A stretch of 64,000 nucleotides of DNA from assembly GCF_902167145.1 (NCBI RefSeq), contig NC_050096.1:197424566-197488565 (forward strand), written 5' to 3'. A program made the position numbers and the translations under genes. The DNA is from Zea mays. Its lineage: Eukaryota > Streptophyta > Magnoliopsida > Poales > Poaceae. Below the pieces are notes generated by a model. The model was not told where the DNA came from. It searched no databases and saw nothing but the letters and a program-made list of their open reading frames with translations. How positions within the stretch are numbered: position 1 is the stretch's first letter; every line of letters begins with the position of its first letter. Of the stretch, positions 44,631 to 55,885 are shown piece by piece.

Positions 44631-46943
44631 CGCTCTCTACACACCATAGCAAAATGGTGTGGTACAGAGGAAGAACAGGACGCTAATCGACATGGCGAGA
44701 ACGATGCTTGGAGAGTTTAAGACGCCCGAGCGGTTTTGGTCGGAAGCTGTGAACACAGCCTGCCATGCCATAAACCGGCTCTATCTGCATCGCCTTCTCA
44801 AGAAGACCTCCTACGAACTCCTTACCAGTAACAAACCCAATGTTTCGTACTTTCATGTATTTGGGAGCAAATGCTACATTCTGGTGAAGAAAGCTAGACA
44901 TTCTAAATTTGCTCCCAAGGCAGTAGAAGGGTTTTTACTAGGGTATGACTCAAATACAAAGGCGTATAGGGTCCTCAACAAATCATCAGGATTAGTTGAA
45001 GTCTCTAGCGATGTTGTATTTGATGAGACTAATGGCTCTCCAAGAGAGCAAGTTGATCTTGATGACATAGATGAGGATGAAGTTCCGACGGCCGCAATGC
45101 GCACAATGGCGATAGGCGATGTGTGACCATAGGAACCACATGAAGAAGATCAACCATCTTCCTCAACAATGGTGCATCCCCCAACTCAAGATGATGAACA
45201 GGTACCTCATGAAGGGGGACAGGATCAAGGGGGAGCATAGGAAGAACAGGTTATGGAGAAAGAAGTACCACGGGCCCCTCCAACTCAAGTCCGAGCATTG
45301 ATCCAAAGACATCACCCCATCGATCAAATTCTGGGTGACATCAGCAAGGGAGTAACTACTCGCTCAGGATTAGCAAATTTTTGTGAGCATTACTCGTTTG
45401 TCTCTTCTATTGAGCCTTTCAGGGTAGAAGAGGCCTTGTAGGATCCGGACTAGGTGTTGGCCATGCAGGAAGAGCTCAACAACTTCAAAAGAAATGAAGT
45501 CTGGAGCCTGGTGCCACGTCCAAAGCAAAACGTTGTGGGAACCAAGTGGGTGTTCCGCAACAAGCAAGACGAACACGGGGTGGTGACAAGAAACAAGGCT
45601 CGACTTGTGGCAAAAGGTTATGCCTAAGTCGCAGGTTTGGGTTTCGAGGAGACTTTTGCTCCTGTGGCTAGGTTAGAGTCAATTCGAATTTTATTAGCCT
45701 ATGCCGCTCACCGCTCTTTTAGGCTATACCAAATGGACGTGAAAAGCGCTTTCCTCAACGGGCCAATCAAGGAGGAGGTATACATGGAACAACCCCTTGG
45801 CTTTGAGGATGACAGGTATCCCGACCATGTATATAAGCTCTCTAAGACGCTCTATGGACTTAAGCAAGCCCGAAGAGTATGGTATGAATGCCTTAGAGAT
45901 TTCCTTATTTTTAATGCTTTCAAGGTTGGAAAAGCCGATCCCACTCTTTTCACAAAGACTTGCAATGGTGATCTCTTTGTTTGCCAAATTTATGTTGATG
46001 ACATAATATTTGGTTCTACTAACCAAGAGTCTTGTGAGGAATTTAGCAGGGTGATGATGCAGAAATTCGAGATGTCGATGATGGGCGAGTTGACCTACTT
46101 CCTTGGATTCCTAGTGAAGCAACTCAAGGACGACACTTTCATCTCCCAAACGAAGTACACTCAGGATCTTCTCAAGAGGTTTGGGATGAAGGACGCCAAG
46201 CCCGTGAAGACACCAATGGGAACTAACGGGCATGTTGACCTCAACAAAGGAGGTAAGTCCGTTGATCAAAAGGCATACCGGTCCATGATAGGTTCATTAC
46301 TTTACCTTTGTGCTAGTAGACCGGACATTATGCTTAGTGTATGAATGTGTGCTAGATATCAATCCGACCCCAAGGAATGTCACATTGTGGCTGTAAAGCG
46401 AATTCTTAGGTATTTAGTTTCTACGCCTTGCTTCGAGATCTAGTATCCAAAGGGGTCTACCTTTGACTTGATTGGATACTCAGACTCTGATTATGCCGGG
46501 TGCAAGGTTGATAGGAAGAGCACATCAGGGACGTGCCAATTTCTAGGAAGGTCCCTGGTGACCTAAAGTTCCAAGAAATAGACATCTGTTGCCCTATCCA
46601 CCGCTGAGGCCGAGTACGTCGCCACAGGACAGTGTTGCGCGCAACTACTTTGGATGAGGCAAACCCTCCGGGACTTTGGCTACAATCTGAGCAAAGTCCC
46701 ACTCCTATGTGACAATGATAGTGCAATCCGCTTGGCGGATAATCCTATTGAACACAGCCGCACTAAGCACATAGACATCCGGCATCACTTCCTGAGAGAC
46801 CACCAGCAAAAGGGAGATATTGATGTGTACCATATTAGCACCGAGAACCAGCTAGCCGATATCTTCACTAAGCCTTTAGATGAGAAAAGGTTTTGTAGGT
46901 TGCGTAGTGAGCTAAATGTCTTAGATTCGCGTAACTTGGATTG
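44631..46943 (+). pseudogene. Integrase end, reverse transcriptase and RNase H of element H
   Basis: The integrase part starts just before a degraded PQQNGVV (the first Gln codon is TAG at 44648-44650), then RTMLGEFKTPERFW. RT keeps [35 protein letters not shown] (about 45990) and the usual thumb. RNase H is [16 protein letters not shown] through LLCDNDSAIRLADN, ending LDSRNLD and TGA near 46942. I count roughly ten in-frame stops, including near 45124, 45238, 45439, 45451, 45626, 46342, 46441 and 46563. Most fit C-to-T or G-to-A changes at Gln, Arg or Trp codons. Confidence 0.87.
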
Positions 46944-47552
46944 ATCTATAGCATACATGTGTTCTATGCCTTTAATCATGCTATCTTATGCATTTAAATC
47001 AGTTATTGTTTATTTATGGTGCTCAAGTTGTACAAGTCTCCCCAGACCTCACAAGTCTGATGTGCACATGTTTAGAGGGAGATATGCTACAACTTGACCC
47101 CTTTGAGACTAATGTGTTTGTTTGAGTACACTTGATGTAGTCTCGAAGGTACATTGAAAGGGAAAGTGAACTTGGACGATGCAAAGACTTCCACTGCACT
47201 CCGGTATTAGTGTATTTAATTCCAAGTTCATACTTATGCTCTCATTGTCTTTTTGCTCTTATTTGACATTTTTGTGAAGCAATGGGGTTAAAGGGCCAAA
47301 AATGATCCCGTTTTGGTGCTTAATGCCAAAGGGGGAGAAATTAAGGCCAAAGCAAATGGATCAGCCAACCACTTGTGAATTTCAAAAATAGTAGAATTAG
47401 AATTTGCATTTTGCCCAATATCATCTTATTGCAAAATTTGGTCTCTTATGGGGGAGAATTTTGATTATGGAAAAAGGGGGAGTTTTCGGGCACTTGATCA
47501 ATTTTACTCTAGGAATATCTCTCTATGTGCCCAAACAAGCATGTTTGACTTA
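46944..47552 (+). other. 3' non-coding region of element H before the MITE
   Basis: No genes. Clearly homologous to 42739-43240 of element E (for example TTAAAGGGCCAAAAATGATCCCG) and, inverted, to 51881-52670 of element I. The homology resumes after the MITE at 48466-48626 and ends in the polypurine tract AAAAAGGGGGAGAT. Confidence 0.75.
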
Positions 47553-47560
47553 GAGATAGG

Positions 47561-48457
47561 TAGGGGTGAAAATGGAAACGGTAATTTTCGGATACCGAGA
47601 ATCGTTTTTGAAGTTTTATCGAAATTTAGGTCTAAACGGAAACGGAAACGGTTATCGAAAATACGGAAACAGAATCGGTAGAAAAAATCGAAATCGGAAA
47701 CGAAAACGGTTTGGGTCTCTTCCGACCGTTTCCGGAAATTACCGTTTTTATCCGGTATTTTACCGTCAGTAATAAATTCGGTATTTTTTCAGAAAAATAT
47801 TAAATCTAAACTAACCTTTATAAATTCATAATAAATTTATCTTAGCTTAGAAAAAAAATATGAAACTAATTTTAATATTTTCCTAAAATCAAGATCTATC
47901 TAATGGTATATAGTTTAGAATCGTTTGAAACTTTTATAAATATTTTTTATGTTTTCTTACCTGTTAATCTGTTATTACTCTTGATACATATATTCATAAT
48001 TTACACGATAACTTAAGAAGGACCAAGATAACACTAATTATATTGACTATGTCAAGTAGTAGGCGTACAAATAGAATAAAAGTGTCATATCATTATACAC
48101 ATGTTGATTCTACTTTAGTTAAATACATAATAATGATTTTATTATTATATACTTCTTACCTTATATATTTAATGTGACCTCCTAACTTATATATTATTAC
48201 TAATTTTACATGAATGTATGACTTGCTTGAATTTTTAAAGTCAATTGAGGGTACATGTTACAGTTTTTACCGATCGAATTTTAGATTCTGATCGTAACCA
48301 GTGTAATTTTCATACCAAACTTTAGTTTCCGATATTTCCGAATTACCGATGTCATTTTTTTCCGGAGTTACCGTTTTCGATCCCGTTTCCGAGAAAAATT
48401 ATGAAAGTGAAAATGGTTTTAGTGTTTACCGATCGTTTCCGACCGTTTTCACCCCTA
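47561..48457. mobile_element. hAT-type non-autonomous element (MITE) in element H
   Basis: An 897-bp AT-rich insertion with terminal inverted repeats TAGGGGTGAAAAYGG and an 8-bp duplication GAGATAGG (47553-47560 and 48458-48465). The 8-bp duplication and short TIRs are typical of hAT. Elements E and I lack it at the homologous position. Internal sequence has repeated CGGAAACGG-like and CCGTTTCCG-like stretches near both ends, probably subterminal repeats. No coding capacity is seen. Confidence 0.88.
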
Positions 48458-48626
48458 GAGATAGGAAAATGAATTTGATTTACAAAAACAAACCAAGTGG
48501 TGGCAAAAAGTGATCCAAATATGCCAAATCCTAGGTAAAAGGTATTTGGTCTTCAATTTGAATTGATATTGCACTCCTCTTGTTGCTTTTTGATGTGTTG
48601 GCATAAATCATCAAAAAGGGGGAGAT

Positions 48627-49861
48627 TGAAAGGGAAATGTGCCCTTAGGCCATTTCTATAATTGTTTTGGTGATTAGATGCCCAACACAAATGTTTTGAA
48701 CTTGTATGTGCTAAGTGAGCAAGAAGTGCAAATCAAAGACAAGGTACGTTTCTAGACCTAGTGAATTGTTTTTAAGTACTAACATGTTTGTCCAAGTGCT
48801 AGAAATAGTGCAGAGAAAAGAGAAACGAATTTGGAAAATGATTGGTTGTGAGCAGCCAACATCAGCTCTGGCCTGGCACACCGGACTGTCCGGTGGGGCA
48901 CCGGACAGTGTTTGGCGTGCCAGGTTGGCCGACGGTGAACCGGCTGCTCTCGGGAAACAATAGAGGTGTACGGCTAAAATTCACCGGACTGTTCGGTGAG
49001 CCAACTACGCCAGCGGCCAACGGTCGTCCACGCGATCCACGCGCGACATGTGGCCAGCTCCAACAGTCAGCTGGGTGCACCGGACTGTCCGGTGTGCCAA
49101 CCAGCCCCGAGGAGCAACGATCGAATATGCTCGATATGGAAGGAGATCGCACACCGGACATGAACAATGGCTGTCTGGTGGTGCACCGGACTGTCCGGTG
49201 CACCACTCGACAGAAGGCAAGATTGGCTTTCCAAGTTGGCCTCCAACAGCTCCTAGCTGCCTTGGGGCTATAAAAGGGACCTCTAGGCGCATGGAGCACA
49301 ACACCAAGCTTACAAGAAATATCCTAAGACACCTAGACTCTGCATTCACGCATTCGGATTATTGTTTTTGAGATTTGAGCACCGTTCGAGTTGTAAACTC
49401 CTTGCGTTGTGTCTGTGTGCTCACGTCTTCACTTGTGTGTGTGATTGTGTTGTGTATTTGAGTCTTGCATGTATTGCTCTTCCAACCTTACTCTCATGCT
49501 TTCTTTGTGATCTATATTGTAAGGGTGAGAGGCTCCAACTTGTGGAGATTCCTCGCAAACGGGAGAATACTCAAAAGAGAAAAGACCGTGGTATTCAAGT
49601 TGATCATTGGATCACTTGAAAGGGGTTGAGTGCAACCCTCGTCCATTGGGACGCCACAACGTGGAAGTAGGCAAGTGTTACTTGGCCGAACCACGGGATA
49701 AAAATCACGTGTCTCTTGTGTTGGTTTTTCTATGATTGTTTTGTTAACAAGAACTCGCTTCAAAGCTGCTTAGTCACACTGACTCTTTAATAATCAAGTT
49801 TGTGGCTATTTAGTGTTTGATTTTACAGGATCACGTATTCACCCCCCTCTAGGTGCTCTCA
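48627..49861 (+). repeat. 3' LTR of element H
   Basis: 1235 bp, TGAAAGGGAAATGTGCCC to GGTGCTCTCA. Palindrome cluster at 48880-49205; TATA box at 49269-49276. More diverged from the LTR of E than the two LTRs of I are from each other. Confidence 0.9.
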
Positions 49862-50542
49862 GCATGATCGAGTTGGCATAGTACAGTTAGTCCTTAAATT
49901 CAATCCTGATGGGTCTGTGCAACGTTGGGAGTATTCAGCTTCAGTTGCACGAATGGAAATGTGTCGGTTGATAGCTAGAGAAGATTTGCCTTTATGTTTT
50001 GTCGAGGCTGATGCTTTTCATGAGTATATCACCCATGCGCATAACCCTAGGTTTGTTAGGTCTTCTAGGCAAACAATTGCTAGAGATTTAATTAAACATT
50101 ACAACGGGCGAATGGAGAGTCTAATTGAAACTTTAAAATCCTCAGTTTCTTCTGTGGCACTCACTTCTGATATTTGGTCTGGTAAAGCCAAAGAAGATTA
50201 CATTAGTGTTGTTGCTCATTATGTGAATTCTGATTGGGGTTTAGAAAAAAGGTTGCTTGGTCTAAGACCTATTGAGTCTGCACATATTGGTTCCAATATT
50301 GCTGAACATGTTTCCATGGTTGTAGATGATTATGGCATATCAGATAAAAATTTTGCAATTACATTAGACAATGCTTCATCAAACAAAACTGCCATGTCCC
50401 TTCTTCAACCTATGTTCACTGGTTACCTTGACTTTGGTAGCACTGAGCAATTTGACTTAGATGATGGTGAAGATTTGAGGTCTATTTTTTGCATCAAAGA
50501 TGTGCATGCCACATTATTAACCTTATTGTTAAATCTGGTTTG
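49862..50542 (+). pseudogene. hAT transposase gene J, N-terminal/central part
   Basis: Plant hAT transposases of the RICESLEEPER/zinc-finger-BED group cut and paste DNA elements; some are domesticated. This piece covers the start of the catalytic region: ARMEMCRLIAREDLP, HNPRFVRSSRQTIARD, SVALTSDIWSGKAKEDYISV (first catalytic Asp region) and FAITLDNASSN (second). The N-terminal BED finger would be left of element H, off-window. A T-run near 50484-50489 shifts the frame: the following segment reads correctly (CHIINLIVKSG) only in the next frame. That frame crosses the insertion of element I in phase. Confidence 0.82.
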
Positions 50543-51880
50543 TGAGAGCACCTAGAGGGGGGGTGAATAGGTGATCCTGTAAAAACTTAAAACTTAAGCC
50601 ACAAAAACTTGGTTAAGTGTTAGCGCAATAACCACCAAGTGGCTAGAGAGGAGTCTTCAACAAAACACAATAACCAACAAGAGATCAATCACAGAGATGG
50701 CACGGTGGTTATCCTATGGTTCGGCCAAGACCAACGCTTGCCTACTCCACGTTGTGGCGTCCCAACGGACGAGGGTTGCAATCAACCCCTCTCAAGCGGT
50801 CCAAAGACCCACTTGAATACCACGGTGTTTTGCTTGCTTTTCTTAATCCCGTTTGCGAGGAATCTCCACAACTTGGAGCCTCTCGCCCTTACACTTGAAG
50901 TTCACAAAGAAGCACGGAGCAAGGGAGGGATTAGCAACTCACACAAGACACTAAGATCACAGCAAACACACACACACAAGACCCAGACTTAAGCTTAAAA
51001 GACTAGCACACTAGAACGGAGCTTAAATCACTAGAATGTCGAACAAGTGCGCAAGAATGGAGTATGAGTGATCAAGAGTGCTCAAGGAATGCTTGTTGTA
51101 CTCCTCCATGCACCTAGGGGTCCCTTTTATAGCCCCAAGGCAGCTAGGAGTCGTTGAGAGCAATCCTGGAAGGCAGATCTTGCCTTCTGTCGACTGGCGC
51201 ACCGGACAGTCCGGTGCACCACCGGACACTGTCCGGTGCAGATATCCTTCCTTATTTGGCGAAGCCGACCGTTGGAGTCTGAGAGCCGTTGGCGCACCGG
51301 ACACTGTCCGGTGCACACCGGACAGTCCGGTGCACCAATGTGACCATTGGCTCGGCCATGCGTCACGCGCAGAATCCTCGGCTGACCGTTGCCCCGGCTG
51401 ACTGTTGACTCACCGGACAGTCCGGTGCACCACCGAACAGACCGGTGAATTTTAGCCGTACGCCGTTGATGGTTTCCCGAGAGCGACGAGTTCGCCTGTG
51501 AACGGCTCACCGGACAGTCCGGTGCACCACAGGACAGACCGGCGAATTATAGCCGTACACCATCGTCGAAGTCCCTAGAGCAGCCTGTTCGCCAGAGCCA
51601 GCCTGGCGCACCGGACACTGTACGGTGCACCACCGGACACTGTCCGTTGCACCCAGACTGAGCAGACTTTGGCTGAACAAAGCCATCTCATTTCCAATTC
51701 AATTTTTCCTGTTTCCAGCACTTAGACACAATACATTAGTCCATAAAACAATGTACTAAGTCTAGAAACATACCTTTTGACATGATTTTCACTTTGTCCA
51801 CCATTTTACACAAAGACACTTGTGTTGGCACTCAATCACCAAAATACTTAGAAATGGCCCAAGGGCACATTTCCCTTTCA
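50543..51880 (-). repeat. 3' LTR of element I
   Basis: 1338 bp on the left side. Plus-strand ends TGAGAGCACC and CCCTTTCA. Palindrome cluster at 51195-51655; minus-strand TATA box at 51124-51131. About 20 bp shorter than its partner, which has one extra palindrome unit near 59435. Confidence 0.92.
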
Positions 51881-52670
51881 ATCTCCCCCTTTTTGGTGAT
51901 TTATGCCAACACAACATAAAGCAACTAGAACAAGTGCAATATCAATGCAAATGAAAACCAAAAGTTGTTTTGAATCAATTTTGGCATATATGGATCACTC
52001 TTTGCCACCACTTGGTTTGTTTTTGCAAATCAAACTCAATTTCCTATCTCTAAGTCAAATCCACATGTAGAGACATAAAGAGAGGTATTCCAAATGAAAT
52101 TGATCAAGGATTTCAAAAACTCCCCCTTTTTCCCATAATCAACACTTCTCCCCACAAGAGGCCAACTTTTGACAAAAGAGACAATAAAAGAGTTTTGACA
52201 AACCAAAAGCTCTAATCTACTATTTTCAAAATTTCTCAAGTGGTAGCTGATCCATCTATTGCTTTGGCCTTTATTTTCTCCCCCTTTGGCATCAAGCACC
52301 AAAACGGGATCAATCGTGGCCCTTTAACCCCATTGCCTCACCAAAATCTTCAAATAAAAACACAAAGGCAATAAGAGTATGGGAGATGAACTTGGAATAT
52401 GTTACCCTCTCATCGGAGTGCAGTGGAAGTCTTTCATGGTCCAAGTCCACCTTTTCCCTTCCAAACCTCCTTTGAGACTAAATCAAGCAAACTCAAGCAA
52501 ATGGTTAGTCTCAAAGGGTCAAGTTGTAGCACAACTCCCCCTAAATATGTGCATCACTTGCACACGGACTTGTGAGGTCTGGGGAGTGTTTGTACAACTT
52601 GAGCACCACAAGTAAGCAACAAAATGCATAAGGAACATGATCAAAGGCATAAACACATGTATGCTATGAA
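51881..52670 (-). other. Polypurine tract and 3' non-coding region of element I
   Basis: The minus strand reads CCAAAAAGGGGGAGAT at 51896-51881, the polypurine tract. The rest is non-coding and homologous to the same region of E and H. No gene is seen. Confidence 0.8.
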
Positions 52671-54545
52671 TCAATCCAAGTTCCGCGAATCTAGGACATT
52701 TAGCTCACTACGCAGCCTGCAAAAGGTCTTTTCATCTAAAGGCTTAGTGAAGATATCGGCTAGCTGGTTCCCGGTGCTAACAAGAAACACTTCGATATCT
52801 CCCTTTTGCTGGTGGTCTCTCAAAAAGTGATGTCGGATGTCAATGTGCTTTGTGCGGCTGTGCTCAACAGGATTTTCCGCTATTCGGATAGCACTCTCAT
52901 TGTCACATAGGAGTGGGACTTTGCTCAGATTGTAGCCAAAGTCCCGGAGGGTTTGCCTCATCCAAAGTAGTTGCGCACAACACTGTCCTGCGGCAACGTA
53001 CTCGGCCTCAGCGGTGGATAGGGCAACAGAAGTTTGTTTCTTAGAGTTCCATGACACCAGGGACCTTCCTAAGAATTGGCACGTCCCCGATGTACTCTTC
53101 CTATCGACCTTACATCCAGCATAGTCGGAATCTGAATATCCGATTAAGTCAAAGTTAGACCCCTTTGGATACCAGATCCCGAAGCAAGGCGTAGCGACTA
53201 AATATCGAAGAATTCGCTTCACAGCCACTAAGTGACATTCCTTAGGATCGGATTGAAATCTAGCACACATGCATACGCTAAGCATAATATCCGGTCTACT
53301 AGCACATAAATAAAGCAAAGAACCTATCATGGACCGGTATGCTTTTTGATCAACGGACTTACCTCCTTTGTTGAGGCCGGTGTGTCCGTCGGTTCCCATC
53401 GGCGTCTTTGCGGGCTTGGCGTCCTTCATCCCAAACCGCTTTAGCAAGTCTTGTGTGTACTTCGTTTGGGAGATGAAGGTGCCATCCTTGAGTTGCTTCA
53501 CTTGGAACCCAAGGAAGTTGTTCAACTCGCCCATCATCGACATCTCGAATTTCTGCGTCATCACCCTGCTAAACTCTTCACAAGACTTTTGGTTAGTAGA
53601 ACCAAAAATTATGTCATGGACATAAATTTGGCACACAAAAAGATCACCATCGCAAGTCTTAGTGAAAAGAGTTGGATCGGCTTTCCCAACCTTGAAAGCA
53701 TTAGCAATTAGAAAGTCTCTAAGACATTCATACCATGCTCTTGGGGCTTGCTTAAGTCCATAGAGCGCCTTAGAGAGCTTACACACGTGGTTGGGGTACC
53801 GTTCATCCTCGAAGCCAGGGGGTTGCTCCACGTACACCTCCTCTTTGATCGGCCCGTTGAGGAAAGCGCTCTTCACATCCATTTGGTACAACCTGAAAGA
53901 ATGGTGAGCGGCATATGCTAGCAAAATACGAATTGATTCTAGCCTAGCCACAGGAGCAAACGTCTCCTCAAAGTCCAAACCTGCGACTTGGGCATAACCT
54001 TTTGCCACAAGTCGAGCCTTGTTCCTCGTCACCACCCCGTGCTCGTCCTGTTTGTTGCGGAACACCCACTTGGTTCCCACAACATTTAGCTTGGGACAAG
54101 GCACCAGTGTCAAAACTTCATTGCGCTTGAAGTTGTTGAGTTCCTCCTGCATGGCCAACACCCAGTCCGGATCTAGCAAGGCCTCTTCTACCCTGAAAGG
54201 CTAAATAGAAGAGACAAAGGAGTAATGCTCACAAAAATTAACTAATCTTGAACGAGTAGTTACTCCCTTGCTAATATCACCCAAAATTTGGTCGACGGGA
54301 TGATCCCTTTGAATCGTCGCTCGAACTTGGGTTGGAGGTGCCTGAGGTGCTTCTTCCTCTTCAACTTGAACATCCTGTGCTCCCCCTTGATCACGCGCCT
54401 CCACTTGAGGTACCTGTTCGTCATCTTGGATTGGGGGATGCACCATAGTTGAGGAAGATGGTTGATCTTGCTCCAATTGTTCCTGTGGTCGCACATCGCC
54501 AATTGCCATGGTGCGTATTGTGGCCGTTGGAACCGTCTTCTTCAT
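52671..54545 (-). pseudogene. Reverse transcriptase and RNase H of element I
   Basis: One open frame covers 54179-52671 (502 codons). RT motifs are [36 protein letters not shown] and [13 protein letters not shown]. At the active site the frame reads [11 protein letters not shown] (53613-53624) where E and H have YVDD, so the first catalytic Asp of the pair is His. RNase H follows with [22 protein letters not shown] and [14 protein letters not shown] and ends LDSRNLD plus stop at 52671. Upstream, a TAG at 54201-54203 separates this from the linker frame 54545-54204. Even without the stop, the YVHD change should abolish polymerase activity. Confidence 0.9.
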
Positions 54546-55878
54546 CTACATCATCAAGATCAACAACTTGCTCTCTTGGAGAGCCATTAGTCTCATCAAA
54601 TACAACGTCGCTAGAGACTTCAACCAAACCCGATGATTTGTTGAAGACCCTATACGCCTTTGTATTTGAATCATAACCTAATAAAAACCCTTCTACAGCT
54701 TTGGGAGCAAATTTAGAAGTTCTACCTTTCTTCACAAGAATATAGCACTTGCTCCCAAATACACGAAAATAAGACACATTGGGTTTGTTACCAGTTAGCA
54801 GCTCATATGAAGTCTTCTTGAGGAGGCGGTGAAGATAGACCCTGTTGATGGCGTGGCAAGCCGTGTTCACGGCTTCCGACCAAAAACGCTCGGGGGTCTT
54901 GAACTCTCCAAGCATAGTCCTCGCCATATCGATGAGCGTCCTGTTCTTCCTCTCTACCACCCCATTTTGCTGAGGTGTGTAGGGAGCGGAGAACTCGTTC
55001 TTGATCCCCTCCTCCTCAAGGAACTCCTCCACTTGAAGGTTCTTGAACTCGGACCCGTTATCGCTCCTTATCTTCTTCACCTTGAGCTCAAACTCATTTT
55101 GAGCTCTCCTGAGGAAGCGCTTGAGGGTCCCTTGGGTTTCAGATTTATCCTGCAAAAAGAATACCCAAGTGAAGCGGGAAAAATCATCAACTATAACAAG
55201 ACCATACTTACTTCCTCCTATACTTAGATAGGCAACGGGTCCGAAGAGGTCCATATGAAGCATCTCCAAGGGTCTTGATGTGGTCATCACATTTTTGGTG
55301 TGATGAGAGCCTCCCACCTGTTTCCCTGCTTGACAAGCTGCACAAGGTCTATCTTTTTCGAAATGTACATTGGTTAGACCTATCACGTGTTCTCCCTTTA
55401 GAAGCTTGTGGAGGTTCTTCATCCCCACATGTGCTAAGCGGCGATGCCACAGCCAACCCATGCAAGTCTTAGCAATTAAGCATGCATCTAGACCGGCCTC
55501 TTCTTTTGCAAAATCAACCAAATAAAGTTTGTCGTCTAGTACACCCTTAAAAGCCAGTGAACCATCACATCTTCTAAAGACGGACACATCTACATTTGTA
55601 AATAGACAATTATATCCCATTTTGCATAATTGACTAACAGATAACAAATTATATCCAAGCGACTCAACTAAAAACACATTAGAAATAGAGTGCTCAGATG
55701 AAATAGCAATTTTACCTAACCCTTTTACCTTGCCTTGGTTCCCATCACCGAATATTATTGAATCTTGGGAATCCTTGTTTTTGACGTAGGAGGTGAACAT
55801 CTTCTTCTCCCCCGTCATATGGTTTGTGCATCCGCTGTCGATAATCCAGCTTGAACCCCTAGATGCATAAACCTGCAA
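54421..55878 (-). pseudogene. Protease end and integrase of element I
   Basis: The frame starts with a stretch SSWIIDSGCTNHMTG, the conserved motif of the Copia protease (DSGC-type active site, about 55825). It proceeds to the integrase HHCC finger (HRRLAHVGM...CAACQAGKQ) and the core HMDLFGP, IRSDNGSEF and PQQNGVVERKNR, with D, D and E present, then a GKR/GSKCYILVKKG C-terminal region. A small indel near 54530 moves it out of frame with the linker and RT. Apart from that the 485-codon frame is intact. Confidence 0.88.
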
Positions 55879-55885
55879 GGCAAAT

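Larger units (their letters stand above)
44631..49861 (+). mobile_element. Element H: Opie/Ji-type Ty1/Copia retrotransposon, 3' part
   Basis: Begins in mid-integrase where element E inserted (left half off-window) and continues through RT, RNase H, 3' non-coding sequence with a hAT-type MITE, and the 3' LTR at 48627-49861. The right flank GCATG (49862-49866) is the presumed target duplication, in the hAT gene J. It has many more stop codons than E or I, consistent with being older than E, which it carries. Confidence 0.87.

Noticed and set aside
49917..50555. A free-standing 212-residue protein
   Set aside because: It begins at GTG and ends inside the LTR of I; it is a truncated part of the hAT transposase.
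51195..51655. CRISPR or terminator-like palindromes in Opie/Ji LTRs
   Set aside because: Palindromes are irregularly spaced, vary between LTR copies and belong to a eukaryotic LTR.
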